NCBI GenBank assembly: GCA_964409675.1
Contig: CAYPEF010000066.1
Span: 1 to 12,818 of the forward strand
Length of the DNA: 12,818 bases
Direction: 5' to 3'
DNA from: CAYMDD01 sp964409675
GTDB lineage: Bacteria > Pseudomonadota > Alphaproteobacteria > Rickettsiales > SXRF01
Shown here piece after piece: positions 1 through 7,185 of the stretch. The notes under the pieces are model-generated. The model saw only the letters and a list, made by a program, of their open reading frames with translations. It was not told where the DNA came from and ran no database searches. How positions within the stretch are numbered: position 1 is the first letter of the stretch; each line of letters opens with the position of its first letter. The translations under genes were made by a program, and so were the position numbers.

Positions 1-3
1 CCA

Positions 4-60
4 AGCAATCCTAAGCGCAAGCACTAAGGATTGCTATCCTCCCCCCTCAAGGGGGAGGGA
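4..60 (+). repeat. Palindromic intergenic repeat, copy A (upstream of uppS)
   Basis: Two hairpins stand in tandem. The first pairs 4-12 with 27-35 (9 bp, AT-containing, 14-nt loop). The second pairs CCTCCCCC at 38-45 with GGGGGAGG at 51-58 around a 5-nt loop. The reverse complement of 3866-3923 aligns with this element almost end to end: the AATCCTAAGCGCAA start, the TATCCT linker and the C-rich/G-rich arm are shared. It is therefore a dispersed element and not a chance palindrome. Its position just before uppS could allow a role in RNA processing or termination of an upstream gene, but there is no T-run after either hairpin. The element type is not identified by name. Confidence 0.7.
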
Positions 61-129
61 GAAATAGATCCCCCCACCTCCTCACGCAAGCACTTGCAAA
101 AACCGCTTAAAGATGCTCTGACATTAGGC

Positions 130-879
130 ATGAAAGCATCTTCCAGCCACGCTTCCCCTCCCCCGAATCCCGCCGAAAGCACGGTTCCGCGCCATGTGGC
201 GGTGATCATGGATGGCAACGGGCGCTGGGCGAAGGCGCACGGGCTACCGCGCACCGCCGGGCACAAGCAGGGGGCGGAAGCATTGCGCACCACGCTGAAC
301 GCTTGCCGCGACATGGGCATCCAGTACCTCACCATCTACGCCTTCTCGTCGGAAAACTGGAAACGCCCGGCCGCGGAGGTGCAGGAGCTGATGCTGCTGC
401 TGCGGCATTACCTGAAGCGCGAAATCAACACCATGCATGAAAACGGCGTCCGCATGCATTTCATCGGCGACAGGGAATTGCTCGCCCCCGATATCCGCGC
501 GCTGATTGCCGACAGCGAGCGCCTGACGGTGGGCAATACCGCTTTTCACCTGACCATTGCGCTCAGTTACGGCGCGCGGGCGGAGCTGGTGCGGGCCATG
601 CGCGGCCTTGCGCAGGATATCGCCGCCGGAAAGCTGCAGCCGGAGGGCATTACCGAGGAAACCATCGCCTCCCGGCTGGATACGCACCAATTGCCCGACC
701 CTGACCTGCTCATCCGCACCGGCGGCGAACAGCGCTTAAGCAACTTCCTGCTCTGGCAAGCGGCTTATACGGAACTTTACTTCACCCCGGTGCTATGGCC
801 GGATTTTTCGGTTATGCACCTACAGGAGGCCTGCCATGATTTCGCCCGACGAGAACGCCGCTTCGGATACGCCACCTAA
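130..879 (+). CDS. uppS: Isoprenyl (undecaprenyl) diphosphate synthase
   Basis: Cis-prenyltransferase that elongates farnesyl diphosphate with isopentenyl diphosphate to make the C55 carrier lipid for peptidoglycan and O-antigen; cytosolic and membrane-associated. The 249-residue product matches the family's usual length of about 250. HVAVIMDGNGRWA at residues 22-34 contains the catalytic Asp28. YAFSSENWKRP and the C-terminal RTGGEQRLSNFLLWQ block are the other family signatures. The ATG at 130 is chosen because an in-frame TTG at 31 would add 33 residues encoded by the upstream palindromic repeat, and other family members start shortly before the HVA motif. The ribosome binding site is weak. 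The last 44 bases overlap cdsA. In many alphaproteobacteria frr precedes uppS; that region lies outside the window. Confidence 0.95.
   Translation: MKASSSHASPPPNPAESTVPRHVAVIMDGNGRWAKAHGLPRTAGHKQGAEALRTTLNACRDMGIQYLTIYAFSSENWKRPAAEVQELMLLLRHYLKREINTMHENGVRMHFIGDRELLAPDIRALIADSERLTVGNTAFHLTIALSYGARAELVRAMRGLAQDIAAGKLQPEGITEETIASRLDTHQLPDPDLLIRTGGEQRLSNFLLWQAAYTELYFTPVLWPDFSVMHLQEACHDFARRERRFGYAT
824..829 (+). promoter_or_regulatory. Strong Shine-Dalgarno for cdsA inside uppS
   Basis: A perfect AGGAGG lies six bases before the cdsA ATG at 836, within the coding end of uppS. It is the best ribosome binding site in the window. It settles the cdsA start and therefore the 44-bp gene overlap. Confidence 0.85.
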
Positions 880-1576
880 GCGCGATTTCCGCGCCTTTTT
901 TACCTCCGGCAACTGGTCGGGGTTGAAGCTTCGCGCCATCTCAGCTTCCGTGCTGGTGACGGTGGCGCTGGTGGCGGTGCTCTCAGGCGGGCTGCTGTTC
1001 ACCACGCTGATAATGCTGGCGGCGCTGCTGATGATCCGGGAATGGGATTACATCACCACCGCCGAGAAGCCCGGCTGGAAATGGCTGGGACTCGCCTATG
1101 TAGCGTTGCCGTGTCTTTCGATGATCTGGCTGCGGAGCGTGCAGTTCGAGGAAAACCCGGAAGCAGGCCGGCATATCGTGATGTACCTGCTGCTTGTGGT
1201 GTGGAGCACGGATATTGGCGCCTATTTCGCCGGGCGCGCCATCGGCGGACCGAAGCTCGCGCCCGCCATCAGCCCCAATAAAACCTGGGCCGGGCTGGCC
1301 GGGGGGGTGGCGGCGGCGATGCTGGTGGGCGGGTTCTGCTCCTTCTTCAGCCCCTACCCGCGCAGCTTTGTTTCCGCCATGGTCATCGGCGGGTTGCTGG
1401 CGGTGGTGGCGCAGGGCGGCGATTTATTCGAGTCCTGGATCAAGCGCCGCGCGGGCGTGAAAGATAGCGGCACGCTGATTCCCGGCCACGGCGGCATCCT
1501 CGACCGTATCGACGGGCTGACCTTCTCTACCCCCCTGCTCGCCTTCATGCTCAGCACCTCCGGGCTGGCGCTGTGA
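836..1576 (+). CDS. cdsA: Phosphatidate cytidylyltransferase (CDP-diglyceride synthase)
   Basis: Integral inner-membrane enzyme that converts phosphatidic acid and CTP to CDP-diacylglycerol, the precursor of the bacterial phospholipids. Of 246 residues, the first ~30 look cytosolic, followed by several hydrophobic segments (about 35-67, 83-98, 114-137, 151-171 and 178-193). The complete CDP-diglyceride synthase signature runs from S200 to D226, with K203-R204, K209-D210, H218-G219-G220 and D223-R224-I-D226 all present. The protein is somewhat shorter than the E. coli enzyme (285), mainly in the N-terminal membrane region. The start is fixed by the AGGAGG at 824-829. The stop TGA overlaps the GTG start of dxr (GTGA), so the two are probably translationally coupled. 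Confidence 0.95.
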   Translation: MISPDENAASDTPPKRDFRAFFTSGNWSGLKLRAISASVLVTVALVAVLSGGLLFTTLIMLAALLMIREWDYITTAEKPGWKWLGLAYVALPCLSMIWLRSVQFEENPEAGRHIVMYLLLVVWSTDIGAYFAGRAIGGPKLAPAISPNKTWAGLAGGVAAAMLVGGFCSFFSPYPRSFVSAMVIGGLLAVVAQGGDLFESWIKRRAGVKDSGTLIPGHGGILDRIDGLTFSTPLLAFMLSTSGLAL

Positions 1577-2727
1577 CGCAATTGCGCCGGATATCCATCC
1601 TCGGCTCCAGCGGCTCCATCGGGCGCAGCACGCTGGAGGTGATACGCCGCAACCCCGAGCGCTTTGCCGTGGATACGCTGACGGCGATGGATAATGTGGC
1701 ATTGCTGGCGGAACAGGCGCGGGAATTCAATGCGTCATTGGCCGTGATCGGCAAGGAGGAGCATTACGGCGCGCTGAAAGAAGCACTGGCAGGCGCTGAT
1801 ATTGAGATTGCCGCCGGGCAGGCGGCGATTGAAGAAGCCGCGCAGCGCCCAGTGGATATGCTGGTGGCCGCCATCGTCGGCGCGGCGGGGCTGAAGCCGG
1901 TGCTGGCGGCGCTCTCGCAAGGTATTTGCGTGGCACTGGCCAACAAGGAATGCCTGATCACCGCCGGAGAGATCATGCTGGCCTGCGCGAAGCAGAACCA
2001 GGCGGCGATTATTCCAGTAGATTCGGAGCATAGCGCCATTTTTCAGGCGATTGATGCGCATAATGTGCAGAATATCGACAGCATCACCATCACCGCTTCC
2101 GGCGGGCCGTTCCGCCTGTCCACGCTGGAGGAAATGCGCGTGGCCACTCCGGCGCAGGCGGTGCGCCATCCCACCTGGAGCATGGGGGCGAAGATTTCCG
2201 TCGATTCCGCCACCATGATGAATAAGGGGCTGGAGCTGATCGAGGCCTATTATTTATTCCCGGTGAAGGAGGAGCAATTGCAGGTGGTGGTGCATCCCGA
2301 ATCCATCATCCACGCCTTAGTCAGTTACCTGGATGGGTCGGTGCTGGCGCAGATGAGCATCCCGGACATGCGTACGCCGATTGCTTATGCGCTCGGCTGG
2401 CCGCAGCGTATCCAATCCGGCACGCCGTCGCTTAAACTGCAGGAAATCGGGTCGCTTAGCTTTGCGGAAGTGGACGATGCGCGCTTCCCAGCGCCAATGC
2501 TTGCGCGCAGGGCACTGCGGGCGGGTGCGAGCGCCACGATTGCGCTGAATGCAGCTAACGAGGTGGCGGTGGACGCATTCCTTAAGGAACGCACCGGCTT
2601 TCTGGACATTACTAAAATCGTTGAAAAAACACTTGAAAAAGTGGAGAATGCGGCCATCTCCTCGGTAGAGGATATTCTGGCCGCGGATGCTAGCGCGCGC
2701 CGGATCGCGCATTCATTCATCAGCTAG
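1573..2727 (+). CDS. dxr: 1-deoxy-D-xylulose 5-phosphate reductoisomerase
   Basis: Cytosolic enzyme of the MEP pathway: isomerises and reduces DXP with NADPH to 2-C-methyl-D-erythritol 4-phosphate, feeding the isoprenoid precursors that UppS consumes. The 384-residue product is full length. GSSGSIG at 11-17 is the NADPH-binding loop; NKE is at 124-126. The metal ligands fit D150 and E152 in PVDSEH plus E221 in NKGLELIEA. The active-site flap HPTWSMGAK (H199, W202) is intact. Translation starts at a GTG that overlaps the cdsA stop by four bases with no convincing Shine-Dalgarno, so it probably depends on cdsA translation. It is the target family of fosmidomycin. Confidence 0.96.
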   Translation: MTQLRRISILGSSGSIGRSTLEVIRRNPERFAVDTLTAMDNVALLAEQAREFNASLAVIGKEEHYGALKEALAGADIEIAAGQAAIEEAAQRPVDMLVAAIVGAAGLKPVLAALSQGICVALANKECLITAGEIMLACAKQNQAAIIPVDSEHSAIFQAIDAHNVQNIDSITITASGGPFRLSTLEEMRVATPAQAVRHPTWSMGAKISVDSATMMNKGLELIEAYYLFPVKEEQLQVVVHPESIIHALVSYLDGSVLAQMSIPDMRTPIAYALGWPQRIQSGTPSLKLQEIGSLSFAEVDDARFPAPMLARRALRAGASATIALNAANEVAVDAFLKERTGFLDITKIVEKTLEKVENAAISSVEDILAADASARRIAHSFIS

Positions 2728-2733
2728 GGCCTT

Positions 2734-3846
2734 ATGGAGTTTCTCACGCAATTTCTGCACACTGCACTGGCTTTCATCATCACGCTCAGCGTTATCGTCT
2801 TTATCCATGAATTCGGGCATTACTTCATTGCGCGGCTGTGCGGCGTGCGGATCGTGGCATTTTCCATCGGCTTCGGCAAGGAACTGTTCGGCTGGAATGA
2901 CAAGCATGGCACACGCTGGAAAGTGGCGCTGCTGCCGCTGGGCGGTTATGTGAAAATGTACGGCGACGCCTCCGCCGCCAGCAATGCCGATGACGACGCG
3001 CTGGAGCGCATGAGCGAGGAAGAAAAGCGGGTTACCTTCCATTTTAAGCCCTTATGGAAAAAAGCCGCCATCGTCGCTGCCGGGCCGGGAGCGAATTTCC
3101 TGCTGACCATCTGCATCCTGACGTTTTTTATCATGTCCGGCGGGCTGCCCTCGACAGAGCCAGTGATCGGCGAGGTAATGCCGGGCACCCCGGCGCAGGC
3201 GGCTGGCCTGCAGAAAGGCGACCGCATTATTCAGGTGGGTGACCATTCGGTGCGGCGCTTTAACGATATTCCGTTCTACCTCTCCACCAATCTCGGCACG
3301 CCGGTGGATATCAGGCTGGAGCGCGAAGGCAAGGAGATGGATGTTAGCATCACCCCCACCGAGATTGAAGAGGATGATGCACTTGGCAATAAATACAAGC
3401 GCCCGATGATCGGCATCAAAAGCACCGAGATACACTATGAAGATGTCGGCCTGCCGCATGCCGTCTGGGAAGCGACGCGGCGCACCTATACGATGTGCGC
3501 GATTACCATCGAGGCCATCGGCCAGATGGTTACCGGCCAGCGCGGACTGTCTGAACTGAAGGGGCCGGTGGGCATCGCCAAGCTGTCCGGGCAGGCGGCG
3601 AACAAGGGGTTCGATACGGTGCTGTGGCTGATCGCCATGCTCTCGGCCAATCTGGGGCTGGTAAACCTGTTCCCGGTGCCGATGCTGGACGGCGGCCACC
3701 TCGCCTATTATGCAGCCGAAGCCGCCCGCGGCCGCCCGCTGGCGCAGCGCGTGCAGGAATACGGCTATAAGGCCGGGCTGGCGCTGATCATCACGCTGAT
3801 GGTGTTTACGCTTTATAATGACATCAAGAGCATGCTTTTTTCGTAA
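2734..3846 (+). CDS. rseP: Site-2 intramembrane zinc metalloprotease RseP
   Basis: Inner-membrane zinc protease that cuts membrane-spanning substrates such as anti-sigma factors and remnant signal peptides. The 370-residue protein has a first hydrophobic segment at about 8-24 running into the zinc motif HEFGH at 25-29, a second segment at about 111-134, one PDZ-like domain at about 140-205 (PAQAAGLQKGDRI), and the LDG motif at 318-320, whose Asp319 is the third zinc ligand, followed by a last membrane segment near 347-361. E. coli RseP (450 residues) has two PDZ domains; only one is recognisable here, as in many alphaproteobacterial homologues. The start lies six bases after the dxr stop with a short AGGG overlapping the dxr TAG. 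It is the last gene before the terminator at 3895-3927. No anti-sigma substrate gene is in the window. Confidence 0.94.
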   Translation: MEFLTQFLHTALAFIITLSVIVFIHEFGHYFIARLCGVRIVAFSIGFGKELFGWNDKHGTRWKVALLPLGGYVKMYGDASAASNADDDALERMSEEEKRVTFHFKPLWKKAAIVAAGPGANFLLTICILTFFIMSGGLPSTEPVIGEVMPGTPAQAAGLQKGDRIIQVGDHSVRRFNDIPFYLSTNLGTPVDIRLEREGKEMDVSITPTEIEEDDALGNKYKRPMIGIKSTEIHYEDVGLPHAVWEATRRTYTMCAITIEAIGQMVTGQRGLSELKGPVGIAKLSGQAANKGFDTVLWLIAMLSANLGLVNLFPVPMLDGGHLAYYAAEAARGRPLAQRVQEYGYKAGLALIITLMVFTLYNDIKSMLFS

Positions 3847-3865
3847 ATAGCCGCTCCACTTTTTA

Positions 3866-3923
3866 CCTCCCTCTCCCTAGAGGGGGTAGGATAGAAATCC
3901 TAAGCGCGTTTGCGCTTAGGATT
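3866..3923 (-). repeat. Palindromic intergenic repeat, copy B (inverted relative to copy A)
   Basis: The reverse complement of this stretch aligns with 4-60. It has the same palindromic AATCCTAAGCGCAA arm, the same TATCCT linker, and a degenerate C-rich/G-rich second hairpin. In this copy the first hairpin has become a perfect stem and doubles as the intrinsic terminator of the rseP transcript. The two copies differ at scattered positions, so they are diverged relatives rather than a recent duplication. Confidence 0.7.
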
Positions 3924-3927
3924 TTTT
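3895..3927 (+). terminator. Rho-independent terminator after rseP
   Basis: A perfect 13-bp stem (3895-3907 with 3912-3924) closes a GTTT tetraloop and runs into six consecutive T bases (3922-3927). This is the strongest intrinsic terminator in the window. It lies about 50 bases after the rseP stop and should end most transcription of the uppS-rseP unit before bamA. The hairpin belongs to repeat copy B. Confidence 0.85.
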
Positions 3928-4130
3928 GGTGGGGATGTATCTCTCCTCCACTCCTACGGTGCGGATGCCCCCCTCACCTAACCATTCAGGAAGCTTACGT
4001 TCGCTATGCGAACGGTTTTCCTTCGTTCCCTCAAGGGGGGAGGACTTATGTTCTCAGCTTTTCCATAGCTCCGAGATCATACAAACCCATGCCAGCATAT
4101 TTTGGCTTGATTTACATGTTTTTTTGCCGC

Positions 4131-6461
4131 ATGAGTAAGCGTCGTCCTCGCAACCTATCTTCCGTATCGCCTGTGACATTATTCTCCCGCTCGCTTCTTT
4201 CCGTTTTTCTCGCATCCGCATCCGCAGCCGTTCTGCCTGCCGCCGCGATCGCCGCCAACGCACCAAGCGGCGCGATTCAGTCGATTCGCATTGAGGGCAA
4301 TCAGCGCATCGAGGAAAAAACCATCCGCTCCTATCTTGGCCTTAAGGAAGGCGGCGCGTTCGATAAGGCTGCCATCGATAAAAGCCTGAAGGATCTGTTC
4401 GCCACCGGCTTCTTCTCGGACGTGAAGCTGCTGCGTGAAGGCAGCGCGCTGGTGGTGCGCGTGCAGGAAAATCCGGTAATCAACCGCGTGGCCTTCGAAG
4501 GCAATGACCGCGTGGAGAAGGATACGCTGGAGAAGGAGATCGAGCTGAAGCCGCGCTCCGTCTATACCCGCGCCAAGGTGCAGAATGACGTAAAGCGCAT
4601 CCTCGATATCTACCGGCGCGGCGGGCGCTACAGCGCCACCGTGGAGCCGAAGCTGATCCAACTCGACCAGAACCGCGTGGACCTGGTGTATGAAATTAAT
4701 GAAGGGCCGGTGGCTCGGGTGAAAAAAATCACCTTCATCGGCAATGACGTATTCTCCCGCAGCGATTTGCTAGAGGTCATCCGCACCTCCGAGGAGCGCT
4801 GGTGGCGCTTCCTCACCGACAGCGACAAGTACGACCAGGACCGCCTGCAATATGACGAAGAATTGCTGCGCCGCTATTACATCTCGCAGGGCTACGCCGA
4901 TTTCCAGGTAAAATCCGCCCATGCCGAGCTGTCGCCGGAAAAGGACGCGTTCTACCTCACATTCGTGCTGGATGAAGGGCCGAAATACAGGTTCGATAAG
5001 ATCAACGTCGCCAGCACGCTTAAAGGGCAGGAGCAGCCCGATTTCGGCAACATCATCAAGACCAAGTCCGGCAAGACCTATGACGCCAGCAAGGTGGAAG
5101 ACAGCATCGACGGGATGACCAAGGAGCTGGGCAACCGCGGTTACGCCTTCGTGGAAATCACGCCGCAATTGCAGCGCAACGCCGAAGCCAAAACGATTGA
5201 TTTAACATACGCCATCAAGCCCGGCCCGCGCGTTTATGTGGAGCGCATCAACATCACCGGCAACGTGCGCACGCTGGATAACGTGATACGCCGTGAATTC
5301 CGGCTGGCCGAGGGCGATCCGTTCAACACCAGCAAGCTCGCCCGCACCGAGCAGCGCCTGAACAATCTCGGCTATTTCGAGAAGGTGGACGTGAAGAACG
5401 AACCGGGTTCCGCGCCGGATAAAACCAATATCAATGTGGATGTGCAGGAAAAATCGACCGGGGAAATCAATCTCGGCGCCGGCTTCTCCTCCACGGACGG
5501 CGCGCTGGCCGATTTCGGCATCCGCGAAACCAACCTATTGGGACGCGGCCAGGAAGCGCATGCGCGCTTCACCTATGCCGCCCGCCGCAAGCAGGCGGAA
5601 CTGGGCTTTACCGAACCCTATTTCCTTGACCGCGAGCTTGCCGCCGGATTTGATATCTTCCGCACGCGCTATGATTTTCTTTCGGAATCATCGTACAATC
5701 TGGATAGCACCGGCTTCTCACTGCATATGAGCTACGCGCTGAAGGAACATCTGCAGCACACCATCACCTACACGTTCCGCGACAACAATATCACCGACGT
5801 GCAGAGCTATGCTTCGCGTTATATCAGGGACCAGGAAGGCACCAACGTCAATTCCAACATCGGCCATGCGCTTGCCTATGACACGCGCAACAACCGCTTC
5901 GACCCGACGGACGGCTATTATCTGAGATTCTCGCAGGAAGTGGCCGGTTTAGGGGGCGACTCGAAATACCTGAAGCATGAGGTGAAAGGCAGCTATTACT
6001 ATCCCATCGCCAAGAACTGGACCTGGAGCGTGCTTGGTTCGGGCGGCCATATGCTGGGCCTGGGCGGGCGCGATATCCTGATCAGCGACCGCTTCTTCAT
6101 CGGTGGGGAAGTGATTCGCGGCTTCGATAATTCCGGTATCGGCCCGCGCGACGTCACCACGCGCGACGCGCTGGGCGGCAACATGTATTACGCCGGCACC
6201 ACCGAGCTGCGCTTCCCGCTCGGCTTGCCCGAGGATTTAGGCTTCCTCGGCGCGGCCTTCGTGGATGCGGGCAATCTGTGGAGCGTGGATGCTTCGGGTC
6301 CGGAAGTGGTGGATGCCAATAAGGTGCGCGTGGCAGCGGGCGTCGGGCTTTCATGGGCCTCGCCGTTCGGGCCGATCCGCATCGATATCGCCCGCCCGAT
6401 TGTCAAGCAGCGTGAGGACGTCACCCAGACTTTCCGTTTCAGCTTCGGCACACGGTTCTAA
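4131..6461 (+). CDS. bamA: Outer membrane protein assembly factor BamA (Omp85)
   Basis: Central subunit of the BAM complex, which folds and inserts beta-barrel proteins into the outer membrane. From the ATG at 4131 the product is 776 residues: a signal peptide of about 42 residues (basic SKRRPR start, then an Ala/Leu-rich core ending AIAA), five POTRA domains at roughly 48-115, 116-193, 194-284, 285-366 and 367-441 (repeated IEGN/FEGN/FIGN/ITGN strands and GYF or GY turns), then a 16-strand-type barrel to the end. The VIRGFD loop motif (RGF at 663-665) and the terminal beta-signal ending FRFSFGTRF with C-terminal Phe are intact. ATGs at 4089 and 4116 are in frame, but their extra residues would precede a normal signal peptide. 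No start has a good Shine-Dalgarno, so the start is uncertain. skp follows 26 bases later. Confidence 0.96.
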   Translation: MSKRRPRNLSSVSPVTLFSRSLLSVFLASASAAVLPAAAIAANAPSGAIQSIRIEGNQRIEEKTIRSYLGLKEGGAFDKAAIDKSLKDLFATGFFSDVKLLREGSALVVRVQENPVINRVAFEGNDRVEKDTLEKEIELKPRSVYTRAKVQNDVKRILDIYRRGGRYSATVEPKLIQLDQNRVDLVYEINEGPVARVKKITFIGNDVFSRSDLLEVIRTSEERWWRFLTDSDKYDQDRLQYDEELLRRYYISQGYADFQVKSAHAELSPEKDAFYLTFVLDEGPKYRFDKINVASTLKGQEQPDFGNIIKTKSGKTYDASKVEDSIDGMTKELGNRGYAFVEITPQLQRNAEAKTIDLTYAIKPGPRVYVERINITGNVRTLDNVIRREFRLAEGDPFNTSKLARTEQRLNNLGYFEKVDVKNEPGSAPDKTNINVDVQEKSTGEINLGAGFSSTDGALADFGIRETNLLGRGQEAHARFTYAARRKQAELGFTEPYFLDRELAAGFDIFRTRYDFLSESSYNLDSTGFSLHMSYALKEHLQHTITYTFRDNNITDVQSYASRYIRDQEGTNVNSNIGHALAYDTRNNRFDPTDGYYLRFSQEVAGLGGDSKYLKHEVKGSYYYPIAKNWTWSVLGSGGHMLGLGGRDILISDRFFIGGEVIRGFDNSGIGPRDVTTRDALGGNMYYAGTTELRFPLGLPEDLGFLGAAFVDAGNLWSVDASGPEVVDANKVRVAAGVGLSWASPFGPIRIDIARPIVKQREDVTQTFRFSFGTRF

Positions 6462-6487
6462 GATTTTTTACCTGAAAGGATATAGCA

Positions 6488-7069
6488 ATGCATAAATCTC
6501 TCTCCCGTTTCCTCTCGCTGGCGATACTCGCAGGATTCATTCTGCATGGCGCAAGCGCGCAGGCGCAAGCCGCTTCCAACATCGCCGTGGTGAACATTCA
6601 GGGCATCATGCGCGATTCCACCGCCGCCAAATCCATCCGCGACCAGATGGAAGCCAAGCAGAAAGCCTACCAGTCGGATCTTCAGAAGAAAGAGGAATCC
6701 CTGCAGAAGGAAGACGCTGAGCTGCGCAAGCAAAAAAGCGTGCTCTCCAAGGAAGCACTGGAAGAAAAAGCCAAGGCCTTCAACAGCAAAGCCACCGACC
6801 TGCAAAAAGAAGTAGCGGGTAAAAAGGCGGCGCTGGACGGTGCATTCGAGCGCTCGCTGAATGAAATCCAGAAATCGGTGACTGACATTATCGCCGAAAT
6901 GGCCAAGGAAAAAGGTTTCAGCATCGCCATCCCCACTTCACAGATTCTGTATGCCGACACATCAATGGACATTTCCGCCGACGTGCTGAAGCGCCTGAAC
7001 GAGCGCCTGCCGCGCGTGGATGTAAAGTTCGACGCGCCCGCAGCCCCCAAGGACAGTAAGAAGAAGTAG
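6488..7069 (+). CDS. skp: Periplasmic OmpH/Skp-family chaperone
   Basis: Periplasmic holdase that carries unfolded outer-membrane proteins from the Sec translocon to BamA. The 193-residue precursor has a signal peptide of about 26-29 residues ending in an ASAQAQA region. A conserved beta-strand entry follows (NIAVVNIQGIM), then a long charged helical coiled-coil segment at about 45-130 rich in Lys, Gln and Glu, which fits the trimer tentacles, and a C-terminal strand/helix part (FSIAIPTSQILYADTSMDIS). The C-terminus ends in a short lysine-rich tail (DSKKK). A good GAAAGGA (6474-6480) sits seven bases before the ATG. It follows bamA closely and is probably co-transcribed with it. Confidence 0.93.
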   Translation: MHKSLSRFLSLAILAGFILHGASAQAQAASNIAVVNIQGIMRDSTAAKSIRDQMEAKQKAYQSDLQKKEESLQKEDAELRKQKSVLSKEALEEKAKAFNSKATDLQKEVAGKKAALDGAFERSLNEIQKSVTDIIAEMAKEKGFSIAIPTSQILYADTSMDISADVLKRLNERLPRVDVKFDAPAAPKDSKKK

Positions 7070-7087
7070 GCCTCTTCTCTCCCGCCA

Positions 7088-7159
7088 TCCCACACGGTGA
7101 TCTGGCCGGAAATTCAGCAATAAAACTGGATTTCCGGCCAGCGCCGCAGGGATGTGGGA
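7088..7159 (+). promoter_or_regulatory. Large inverted repeat in the skp-lpxD gap (lpxD leader)
   Basis: A 16-bp stem with one T-G wobble pairs 7102-7117 with 7126-7141 around an 8-nt A-rich loop (CAATAAAA). An outer 7-bp pairing, TCCCACA (7088-7094) with TGTGGGA (7153-7159), brackets it. There is no T-run after it, so it is not a classical intrinsic terminator. It ends six bases before the AGGAGA ahead of lpxD and could act as an RNA-stabilising, processing or translation-affecting structure. It shares no obvious sequence with repeat copies A and B. Function is inferred only from position. Confidence 0.6.
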
Positions 7160-7185
7160 AAGACAGGAGAATGCTTCTTACTCTT

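Larger units (their letters stand above)
3847..4130 (+). other. rseP-bamA intergenic region with stacked hairpins
   Basis: This 284-base gap holds, in order, repeat copy B with its terminator, then a further hairpin with a perfect 7-bp stem CGTTCGC/GCGAACG (3998-4004 with 4008-4014) flanked by an outer AGGAA/TTCCT pairing (3988-3992 with 4018-4022). A CCCCCCTC tract near 3968 and a CTCAAGGGGGGAGGA tract near 4030-4044 resemble the second arm of the repeat family. bamA must be transcribed from a promoter here or by readthrough, but I could not find a convincing -35/-10 pair. Short frames across it (for example 3926-4138) look non-coding. Confidence 0.6.

Noticed and set aside
3926..4138. 70-codon plus-strand frame in the rseP-bamA gap
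   Set aside because: It begins in the terminator T-run, crosses hairpins and repeats, has no ribosome binding site or protein-like pattern, and overlaps bamA.
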